Part shown: in pieces, positions 7,803 to 13,379 of the stretch
How positions within the stretch are numbered: position 1 is the first letter of the stretch
Layout of the letters: the number at the start of each line of letters is the position of its first letter
Origin: Myxococcales bacterium
GTDB taxonomy: Bacteria; Myxococcota; Polyangia; Polyangiales; Polyangiaceae
Direction: 5' to 3'
Length of the DNA stretch: 13,379 nucleotides
Assembly: GCA_020430865.1 (NCBI GenBank)
Contig: JAGQIY010001062.1
Span: 1 to 13,379 of the forward strand
The notes under the pieces: model-generated
Told to the model about the DNA's origin: nothing
Seen by the model: the letters and a program-made list of their open reading frames with translations, nothing else
Databases searched by the model: none
Position numbers and translations under genes: made by a program

Positions 7803-9032
7803 TCAGTCTCGCTCAGCCGCCGCTGACTCTGCTTCCGGCTGCGTCTCCGGCTCCTTCACGAGCCACGCGCTCAGCGGCTTGCTCGAGATCAGCGCGACCG
7901 CGCCGAGCAGCAACGCGACGCCCGCGCTGAGCCCCCCGACCACGAGGCCCGCTTCCGGGCTCAGGGTGCCGACGACGTAGAAGATCCCACCCACGCCCTG
8001 AGTGGCGGCGAAGTAAGTGAACAGCCCGAGCCCGACCCAGCGCCGAGAGAATGCGCCCAGCAACAACGCAAGCAGCAGCGCGCTGACGAGCGCCGTCCCG
8101 AGACCGCCGAAGAACGACGAGACCCACAGCAACAGACCGAGGCCGAGTGCGCTGCCTGCCACGCCCAGGCCCCCACCCAGGCCGGCGCAGAGCAAGCCTG
8201 CACCGGTCACTGGCGCAGGCTGAACGGAGCGCGGCGCCAGGAGTCCCGCGAGCCCCAGCGCGACCGAAGCGAGGACCGGGCCGACGACGGGCACGAGCCC
8301 CGCGAGCACCAGCACCGGCCCGCTGCTTCCGCGCAGCGAGTCGAACAGGGAAACCGAGGAGAAGTGGTCGATCGGGCCGCAGGACAGGCCAGCAAGGATC
8401 ACCAGCCCCGTGACGCCCAGCGCATGCACCCAGTCGATGGCTGATTCCGCGGGGCGATGCTTCCGCTCCCAGGACGCAGCGAAGGTCCAGTCCACGGCCA
8501 GCAGCACGAGCGCGAGCAGCATCGGCACCAGGCCCACGTAGGCGAGCCACGGTGAAACCTTTGCCGCAGTGGCTCCAAGCGGTCCGAGAAAGGCGCCCAC
8601 GTTGACGGCAGCCAGAATCAGCGCGACGCCGGCGACCCGTTGACCCAGGTTCGAACCCACTCCGGCCAGCGCCGCGAAGAAGCCCAGCATCGCGCAGCCA
8701 CTACCGAGGCGCGTGAGCACCTCGGCAGCCGCCCAGCCCGAAGGCGCCACGGCCATCAGCAAGTATCCGAGCAACGACAGCGCCAGACCAACCAACGCGG
8801 CCAGGTGCCCTCGCACCAGGCTCAGCAGCCCGCCGAGCACGTAGCCAAGGATGCCGGTCCAGACGCCGACCGTGGTCATCAGCTTCGAGATCTCGGCCAG
8901 CGAGGCGCCCGAGTCCATGGCGCGCAAGAAGAACGTCGATCGAAACTGGTAATACACTCCACGCTCGAGAAAGACGGCGACGGGCAACATCACGAGCGCC
9001 AGGACTCGCAGCTGAGAGGGTCGATCGCTCAT
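7803..9032 (-). CDS. 12-TM transporter-like membrane protein (MFS/POT-like), paralogue 2
   Basis: The protein has 409 residues and about twelve hydrophobic segments. TM1 reads FLERGVYYQFRSTFFLRAM (residues 21-39). Its ER..YY..R pattern recalls the ERFxYYGMR signature of POT/PTR proton-coupled oligopeptide transporters, but the first Glu of ExxER is absent, and a Leu-rich LGGLLSLVRG takes the place of the usual GGWLADR-type loop. I therefore call it MFS-like with a POT resemblance, without a substrate. It aligns along its length with the 6461-7585 protein, and the two probably arose by tandem duplication. It ends in a soluble acidic tail (KEPETQPEAESAAAERD). The start ATG 9032 has only a weak Shine-Dalgarno and sits five bases from a perfect hairpin (9038-9056). 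The lipoprotein pair lies upstream on the same strand, 116 bp away. Confidence 0.82.
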   Translation of the reverse strand: MSDRPSQLRVLALVMLPVAVFLERGVYYQFRSTFFLRAMDSGASLAEISKLMTTVGVWTGILGYVLGGLLSLVRGHLAALVGLALSLLGYLLMAVAPSGWAAAEVLTRLGSGCAMLGFFAALAGVGSNLGQRVAGVALILAAVNVGAFLGPLGATAAKVSPWLAYVGLVPMLLALVLLAVDWTFAASWERKHRPAESAIDWVHALGVTGLVILAGLSCGPIDHFSSVSLFDSLRGSSGPVLVLAGLVPVVGPVLASVALGLAGLLAPRSVQPAPVTGAGLLCAGLGGGLGVAGSALGLGLLLWVSSFFGGLGTALVSALLLALLLGAFSRRWVGLGLFTYFAATQGVGGIFYVVGTLSPEAGLVVGGLSAGVALLLGAVALISSKPLSAWLVKEPETQPEAESAAAERD

Positions 9033-9037
9033 GTTCT

Positions 9038-9056
9038 CGGCTCGCGCATCGAGCCG
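9038..9056 (-). promoter_or_regulatory. Hairpin next to the start codon of the 9032 gene
   Basis: Arms CGGCTCG (9038-9044) and CGAGCCG (9050-9056) are perfect reverse complements around a 5-base loop. In the messenger the hairpin would end five bases before the ATG at 9032, covering the place where a ribosome binding site should be. It may limit translation or be an operator dyad. Nothing here distinguishes the two. Confidence 0.4.
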
Positions 9057-9073
9057 GATACCATCACGTCGAG

Positions 9074-9100
9074 CAGAGCTTGGCTACAGAGCTTGGCTAC
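9074..9100. repeat. 13-bp perfect tandem repeat, two copies
   Basis: The unit CAGAGCTTGGCTA occurs twice in direct succession (9074-9086 and 9087-9099), and the match runs one base further. It lies 42-68 bp upstream of the transporter-like gene starting at 9032, in its likely promoter region. It may be a duplicated protein-binding site or a simple slippage duplication. Confidence 0.9.
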
Positions 9101-9132
9101 TCGAGTTGCTCTTCAGCGTGGGTTCTCGTGGG

Positions 9133-9148
9133 GGTGAGGGCAGTCACC
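9133..9148 (-). terminator. Weak stem-loop after the lipoprotein stop codon
   Basis: GGTGA (9133-9137) and TCACC (9144-9148) pair around six bases directly after the stop codon of the lipoprotein gene at 9149-10426, with G-U and G-C pairs possibly extending the stem. There is no T-run after it on the minus strand. It could be a weak terminator or 3'-end stabiliser between the lipoprotein operon and the next gene. Confidence 0.2.
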
Positions 9149-10426
9149 TCAGGGCGCTGGGGTGTAGCCCTCGAAGTCCGCGGCGCTGCGAGGCATCAGG
9201 TCCTGACGGCTGTCCGTCATAGAGTCCACGATGCCGACGACTGCCGTCATCGTCGCGCCGCTAGCAAAATTCGGCAGCGCTTGAGGATCTTGCGTGGGGT
9301 CGTACAACCACGGACGGCCCGCGATGGTGCCTTCCTGCGTACCCGCGATGGAGTAAAATGAGCCGAACACCGGGTCGTCGGTCGTGACGCTTGAGATGCT
9401 GAGAGCGCCGCTGATGCGCACGAGCACGCCTTCGTACTCCTCACCGCCAATGCTCTGGATGATGTCGATAGCAGTCGGAGTGCCCGCTCCCGCCCCAGTG
9501 ACCGTAATGCGACCCGAGTCGCAAATGGAAACTGTGGTTTGTTCGACCGTCGGACGCCACTGCTTGATGCCTTCGACCTGCACCACATCACCGACGGCAA
9601 CCCCGGCCGTTCGCTGTGGTTCCCCGAGGCAAGCGACCCGGATTCCCTGATACTTGCCAGCACCCGTTTGCACCCACACGCTATCGGCTCCGACCGCAGT
9701 CACGGTTGCGTTGGGGACGAGGACGGGCTGCTCCGGCGGAGCGCTGTCGCGCAAGTCGCGTACGTCCACGGTCGCCGTCTTCGTTTCGTCGTGACCGAGG
9801 TAGGTCGTGGGAACGTACAGGCAGCGACCGCCGACGATAGGCGTCTGCTCGCCATTCACGATCTCGGACTCCGCGAAAATAAAGCCGTTGAGCGAGAAGG
9901 AATGCTCGGACCGATAGATGTTCTCTTCCAGGATGCCCACGTCGAACGTGCCCGCGACCGCCGAGTAGAGCCCCGGGTTGGGGCTTCCGACATCCACGTT
10001 GATCTGCCCACACGTGGGGCAATTCTTGTCCCCTGACTTGAGCAACTCGGGCGTGAATTGATACTGCTTGTTCGCGGCCGCAGAGCGAATCCGGAACTCC
10101 ACCTCCTCGGGATAGGCCGCATCGCCGAGGGACAGGGCCAGCGGGATGCGCCACGTCGCGACACTCCCATCGCTAGTCACGACGAAAGAGTCAGACAGTG
10201 TTGCGCGGATGCAATCGTTCGGGTTCGGCACGACGTAGCCACCGTCCCCCTCCGAGCCGCCACCACTCGTTCCCCCCATTCCTCCAGCGCCGGAGCCTCC
10301 ATCGTTTTCTCCCCCCGTGCCACCTTCCGACGCGGCGGCAGGGTGGAAGTCGTCGAGGCCGATCAGCGTCGAGCAGGCAGTGCTCAACGCTACTAATACG
10401 CTGCCAGCAATGATCGTCCGTGCCAT
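9149..10426 (-). CDS. Lipoprotein with Gly-rich linker, CxxC motif and OB-fold-like C-terminus, paralogue B
   Basis: This is a 425-residue predicted envelope lipoprotein of unknown function. A signal segment ends at Cys18 (ALSTAC), followed by STLIGLDDF and a Gly/Ser-rich linker (35-63). The globular part has Cys72, CPTC (136-139) and Cys202 at positions shared with the neighbouring paralogue, plus extra Cys266 and Cys302. Residues ~235-310 (ATVTAVGADSVWVQTG... VGDVVQVEG) and ~330-421 (YEGVLVRISG... PRSAADFEGY) resemble the OB-fold-like modules of secreted nucleases and related surface proteins. No nuclease catalytic domain is present. The frame extends to 10645, but ATG 10426 gives a clean signal peptide aligned with the paralogue and starts 13 bp after that gene's stop, so the two are probably one operon. 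The Shine-Dalgarno is weak, and coupling to the upstream gene is possible. Confidence 0.82.
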   Translation of the reverse strand: MARTIIAGSVLVALSTACSTLIGLDDFHPAAASEGGTGGENDGGSGAGGMGGTSGGGSEGDGGYVVPNPNDCIRATLSDSFVVTSDGSVATWRIPLALSLGDAAYPEEVEFRIRSAAANKQYQFTPELLKSGDKNCPTCGQINVDVGSPNPGLYSAVAGTFDVGILEENIYRSEHSFSLNGFIFAESEIVNGEQTPIVGGRCLYVPTTYLGHDETKTATVDVRDLRDSAPPEQPVLVPNATVTAVGADSVWVQTGAGKYQGIRVACLGEPQRTAGVAVGDVVQVEGIKQWRPTVEQTTVSICDSGRITVTGAGAGTPTAIDIIQSIGGEEYEGVLVRISGALSISSVTTDDPVFGSFYSIAGTQEGTIAGRPWLYDPTQDPQALPNFASGATMTAVVGIVDSMTDSRQDLMPRSAADFEGYTPAP

Positions 10427-10439
10427 ATCAGGCCACTGC

Positions 10440-11702
10440 CTACTGCTGAGGAGCTTCGTAACCCTGCAGGTCTTCGGTTCCGCGCGCAAACACGGCTCGC
10501 TGCAGGGAGTCATCAATGGAGACCAAACCGGTAACCGACTGAAAGCGAGCGCCATCAGCAATGCCCGGAAACGCCGGATCGGAAACCAGGTCATAGTAGT
10601 CGCGAGAAATGTAGAAAGGATCTCCCTGGTCAGGGGTTGCGACAACGTAGCCTGGGCCTACGCCGATCTGAGAAACGGTAAATGGCGTCGGCAGCCGAAC
10701 GAGAACCCCCATCCAGCCCTTTTCTGCGAGGGATGAATCAGGCACGCTCACGATCGGCACCTTCGCGTGGGGTGATTGGGAGATCAGCCAAGAAGTTTGA
10801 GTGCTGATCATGGTAGGAGTATCGGTCTCGTTGCCTATAGTCACGCGTCCCTGAAAAGTCACCCGATCTCCTACTTCCGCAGGGAAACTGGACGCGCTGA
10901 GACGTGTTCCGCTGTACCTGCCGCCACCCTGCTGAACAAAGGCTGCGTTGCCATCGATCGTACCGGTCACCACGGCATCTCGAATGGTCACTCTGGAGAG
11001 GTTCGCGACTTCGCCCATCGTGATGGCTTGGATGGTGCTGTCCGGGTACGAGAAGCGTTCGAAGTCCCAAGACAAGCTGCTCAGGCGAAAGCACTTACCA
11101 TCCGGGATCGGCTCGTCGTCGTTTTGCTTATCGACCTCGATGAAGACTGCGTCGCGCAGGTTGCCCTTGTGTGGCGCCTCTGCCTCTTCGGAAATGGTGT
11201 CAATATTGACGGTGCCGCGAATCGCGTAGAAGTTCGGACCAAACCCATCGTCCACTCGAAGCTCCAAGCACGTCGCGCACGTGGAGAAGCGATGGTTTTG
11301 CTCCTCGGCAAGATCGAAGGTCCCAACGGTCTCAAGCTTTGTCAGCAAGAGGAGGCGATCGAGCTTCTCGGGATTGCCGAGTGAGGTGTCGGTTTGCCAC
11401 CCGTACCCGGTCATGAACATGAAGATGTTCGGTTCGAAAGTCGCGGTGTCCACGAAGAACTCGGGGCACCCCGCGTAGGGGTCCACTCCACCCGTTCCCC
11501 CGTTCCCACCCGCACCTATGGCGCCCGTTCCAGAGGTGCCCCCGGCAGCTCCGGATCCCCCTGCGCCACCAGTCCCACCAGCTCCGGAGGTGCCGCCATT
11601 CTCGGGCTCCCCAAACTCATCGAGCCCCAGCAAGCTCGAGCAACCCAAGCTCGCGAAACCACAGGCGAGGAGCACGCCAAGGCCAACCAACGTGCCACGC
11701 AT
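10440..11702 (-). CDS. Lipoprotein with Gly-rich linker, CxxC motif and OB-fold-like C-terminus, paralogue A
   Basis: This 420-residue predicted lipoprotein is the first gene of a two-gene operon. Its lipobox ends at Cys21 (FASLGC); an alternative LLAC at Cys14 exists, but Cys21 is followed by SSLLGLDEF, matching paralogue B. A Gly/Ser/Ala linker (36-72) follows, then Cys79, CATC (142-145) and Cys204, which align with Cys72, CPTC and Cys202 of paralogue B. The C-terminal half repeats the same plan: DAVVTGTIDGNAAFVQQGGG (242-261), VGDRVTFQG (277-285), GVLVRL (332-337) and a closing RGTEDLQGYEAP. The four shared cysteines could form disulfides or hold a metal; no enzyme motif is recognised. Much of the gene is lower in GC than the rest of the window. 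ATG 11702 is the first good start; a GGGGGAG is about 14 bases upstream. It is divergent from the Cys-rich lipoprotein gene. Confidence 0.82.
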   Translation of the reverse strand: MRGTLVGLGVLLACGFASLGCSSLLGLDEFGEPENGGTSGAGGTGGAGGSGAAGGTSGTGAIGAGGNGGTGGVDPYAGCPEFFVDTATFEPNIFMFMTGYGWQTDTSLGNPEKLDRLLLLTKLETVGTFDLAEEQNHRFSTCATCLELRVDDGFGPNFYAIRGTVNIDTISEEAEAPHKGNLRDAVFIEVDKQNDDEPIPDGKCFRLSSLSWDFERFSYPDSTIQAITMGEVANLSRVTIRDAVVTGTIDGNAAFVQQGGGRYSGTRLSASSFPAEVGDRVTFQGRVTIGNETDTPTMISTQTSWLISQSPHAKVPIVSVPDSSLAEKGWMGVLVRLPTPFTVSQIGVGPGYVVATPDQGDPFYISRDYYDLVSDPAFPGIADGARFQSVTGLVSIDDSLQRAVFARGTEDLQGYEAPQQ

Positions 11703-11753
11703 GACGCAAGGGTTAGCTCCCCCAAATCGCTATGCAAACGAATTCGGATCCGT

Positions 11754-11774
11754 GGAAACGGGCATGCTGTTTCC
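11754..11774. promoter_or_regulatory. Inverted repeat in the divergent lipoprotein control region
   Basis: GGAAAC (11754-11759) and GTTTCC (11769-11774) are exact reverse complements around nine bases that include the palindrome GCATGC. The site lies in the 138-bp gap between the lipoprotein operon (start 11702) and the Cys-rich lipoprotein gene (start 11841), 52 and 67 bp from the two starts. It could be an operator serving both directions. I found no convincing sigma-70 or sigma-54 promoter pair in the gap. Confidence 0.4.
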
Positions 11775-11840
11775 TGCGAATTTACGCACCTTAACTCCGT
11801 GAGGAGACCGTGCGGAATGGGGTTCTGTTAGCCTGTGCAC

Positions 11841-13379
11841 ATGGCTCACTCCTCCCGGCTCGGCGGGGTCCGCTTGGGATCCGTCTTTGGTCAGCTGTCC
11901 GCTCGCGCGAGTAAGGCGTTGCTCCTGGTCGGCTTGGCGGCTTCGACCAACGGTGTGGTCGCTTGCTCTTCGGCGCCGATGGAAGGGTTGGATGAGCCAG
12001 TCGGGACGACGTCGGAGGCGCTTGTGATGCTCAACATCACCGACGTCGCCAGGATCGACGACGACCAAGCCTCGAGCGTCGACTACGGGAAGAATGGTGG
12101 AGCGGCCTACTTCTGCGTTGGAGCGAATAACTCGGGGGGCCCAAACGCGGGTGAGAAGCGCTACGGCATGCTCCGCTTCGATCTATCTCAGATCCCAGCG
12201 GGCGCGGTCGTTTCTTCAGCGACTCTTACGCTCACGACGACACTTTGCAGTGCGTTATTCGGTGGCTGCGCAGACGCAACGGCGGTCACTACCGACCAGA
12301 TCCGACTCCATCGCATCGGTAACGCGCCGGACTGGGTAGAGACCGCGACCAGTTCCGGTTACTGCGCGGGGGCGGACACTGCTAACTCGATGTTCGCGCT
12401 ACCCCCGGTGAGCACCTCCTTCAACGTAAGCACTGCAAAGGCCTACACCGTCAACGTCACATCGGACGTGAAGGCGTGGGTCGAATCCCCGACGACGAAC
12501 GACAACAATGGGTGGCTGATCACGAGCAATGCCTCGAACACTGCACCCGCGCGGATGAAGTTCTTCTACTCTTCAAACGCCCCCAACGCTGACGCTGGCA
12601 AACGACCGCAGCTACACGTCGAGTACACGCACGGACTGGGGCGGGCATGCACATCGGACTCGCAGTGCTCCACCGGCCACTGCACCAACGGCGTGTGCTG
12701 CAACGTGGCTTCGTGCACGGCCCAAGACGAGTGCCACAACGCGGGCGTCTGCCAAGCCTACAATCAGGCCAGTCCCGGAAATTGCACCAACCCCAACAAA
12801 GCCAACGGAACGACTTGCACCGACCCCAATCCGGGCAACCCGTGCGACGTAGGCAAGTGCCAGAGCGGCGTCTGCACCCAGCAGCCCGCGAACACCGGCG
12901 CGCTGTGCAAGGCGGCCGGGGGCGAGTGCGACGTCGCGGAGTTCTGTCAGAACGGCCAGGTCAATTGCCCCGCGGATGCGAAGAAGACAGCCGGCACGCC
13001 CTGCACCGACGACGGGCTGGTCTGTACGACAGACCTGTGCAACGGCAGCAGCAACTCTTGTATCCACGCCGCGGGTAACGCGGGCACCGTCTGCAACACC
13101 TCCAAGGGTCCGTGCGACATCGCCGAGACCTGCACCGGGAGTTCAAAGGCTTGTCCGGGTGACGTGTTCCGACCCAGCAGCTACGAGTGCCGCGCGGCGA
13201 GCTGCAGCAACGGTCCCCCCGCAGTGGCAACGCTACCCGCGAACTGCACCGGTGGCTCGGCGGCCTGTCCGTCGCTGCAGACGCTGAACTGCGCCAGCAA
13301 CCTGTGCGCCGGTGACTACTGCTCCGGAGGCTGCACCATCGACAGCCAGTGCCAGAGCGGCAACTACTGTGACGGCGGA
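11841..13379 (+). CDS. Secreted Cys-rich lipoprotein with DNRLRE-type and disintegrin-like repeats (3'-truncated)
   Basis: The frame is open for 513 codons to the window edge, so the gene continues outside it. A hydrophobic segment (26-41) ends in the lipobox VVAC (Cys42), predicting export and lipid anchoring. Residues ~62-262 look like a DNRLRE/CBM96-type beta-sandwich: a D...YG stretch, RYGMLRFDLSQIPAGAVVSSATLTL (107-131), AYTVNVTSDVKAWV (201-214), and the closing RPQLHVEY (255-262). From Cys270 on, cysteines are dense. First come SDSQC..GHC.NGVCC repeats, then disintegrin-like units CDVAEFC...CPAD (363-379) and CDIAETC...CPGD (425-441), then CTIDSQCQSGNYC at the edge. Such proteins are typical myxobacterial surface proteins; an adhesive or polysaccharide-binding role is inference. 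An in-frame TAG at 11829 limits the start to GTG 11835, ATG 11841 or a later codon such as TTG 11874, which has GGCGGGG nearby. It is divergent from the lipoprotein pair. Confidence 0.85.
   Translation, partial: MAHSSRLGGVRLGSVFGQLSARASKALLLVGLAASTNGVVACSSAPMEGLDEPVGTTSEALVMLNITDVARIDDDQASSVDYGKNGGAAYFCVGANNSGGPNAGEKRYGMLRFDLSQIPAGAVVSSATLTLTTTLCSALFGGCADATAVTTDQIRLHRIGNAPDWVETATSSGYCAGADTANSMFALPPVSTSFNVSTAKAYTVNVTSDVKAWVESPTTNDNNGWLITSNASNTAPARMKFFYSSNAPNADAGKRPQLHVEYTHGLGRACTSDSQCSTGHCTNGVCCNVASCTAQDECHNAGVCQAYNQASPGNCTNPNKANGTTCTDPNPGNPCDVGKCQSGVCTQQPANTGALCKAAGGECDVAEFCQNGQVNCPADAKKTAGTPCTDDGLVCTTDLCNGSSNSCIHAAGNAGTVCNTSKGPCDIAETCTGSSKACPGDVFRPSSYECRAASCSNGPPAVATLPANCTGGSAACPSLQTLNCASNLCAGDYCSGGCTIDSQCQSGNYCDGG

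Noticed and set aside
7242..7826. A 194-codon plus-strand frame over the transporter-like gene and the gap beside it
   Set aside because: The translation is Arg/Ala/Ser/Pro-rich without motifs, and most of it is antisense to a convincing membrane protein gene.
9427..10426. Assignment of the lipoprotein as an extracellular nuclease because of the OB-like modules
   Set aside because: The OB-like segments resemble accessory modules of secreted nucleases, but no endonuclease/exonuclease/phosphatase catalytic motif is present.
10068..10645. Longer N-terminus for the second lipoprotein, starting at 10645
   Set aside because: It would overlap the upstream paralogue by about 200 bases and bury the signal peptide 73 residues inside the protein; ATG 10426 fits the paralogue alignment.
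11740..11751. Adjacent EcoRI and BamHI sites (GAATTCGGATCC), with an SphI-type GCATGC nearby, suggesting a cloning linker
   Set aside because: No vector-like sequence surrounds them, the flanks read as ordinary genomic intergenic DNA, and both neighbouring genes are intact. Coincidence is the simplest reading.
12612..13067. A 151-codon minus-strand frame opposite the Cys-rich gene
   Set aside because: It is an Ala/Val/Arg-rich shadow. The plus-strand frame shows ordered Cys repeats and runs open for 513 codons.

Overview
The window is high-GC DNA with long, mostly intact genes on both strands. It most resembles a large-genome myxobacterium (Myxococcota, Polyangia/Sorangium-like). The signs are a eukaryotic-type Ser/Thr kinase tail fused to a membrane domain, lipoproteins with a Cys-Ser-x-Leu-x-Gly-Leu-Asp start and a Gly-rich linker, and a secreted protein with disintegrin-like Cys-rich repeats. 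The taxonomic call is an inference from gene style; no rRNA or other marker gene is present. I see no tRNA, rRNA, CRISPR array, transposase or prophage gene.

Layout from left to right. (1) 2-1183, +: C-terminal part of a membrane Ser/Thr protein kinase whose catalytic core lies outside the window. (2) 1252-4050, -: penicillin-acylase-family Ntn hydrolase predicted to be a lipoprotein, convergent with the kinase gene across a candidate bidirectional terminator. (3) 4133-4366, +: small four-cysteine protein, divergent from the acylase. (4) 4367-5401, -: alpha/beta hydrolase, divergent from (5) a LysR regulator at 5530-6426, +. Their shared 128-bp control region holds two perfect inverted repeats. 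(6) 6461-7585 and 7803-9032, both -: two related 12-TM transporter-like proteins, probably a tandem duplication with a faint resemblance to the POT/PTR peptide-transporter branch of the MFS. (7) 9149-10426 and 10440-11702, both -: two paralogous lipoproteins of about 420 residues, 13 bp apart, each with a Gly-rich linker, a CxxC motif and OB-fold-like C-terminal segments. (8) 11841-13379, +: start of a large secreted lipoprotein with a DNRLRE-type domain followed by Cys-rich repeats. It runs off the window end and is divergent from the lipoprotein pair.

How the genes may work together. The hydrolase/LysR pair looks like a regulator next to its target. The right-hand third (9149-13379) is a cell-envelope block: three predicted lipoproteins share one 138-bp divergent control region containing an imperfect palindrome. 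The two transporter-like genes lie downstream of the lipoprotein pair on the same strand but are probably separate transcription units. No pathway connects the whole window. The least familiar elements are the CxxC/OB-fold-like lipoprotein pair with its divergent Cys-rich partner, the duplicated POT-like proteins, and the small four-Cys protein.
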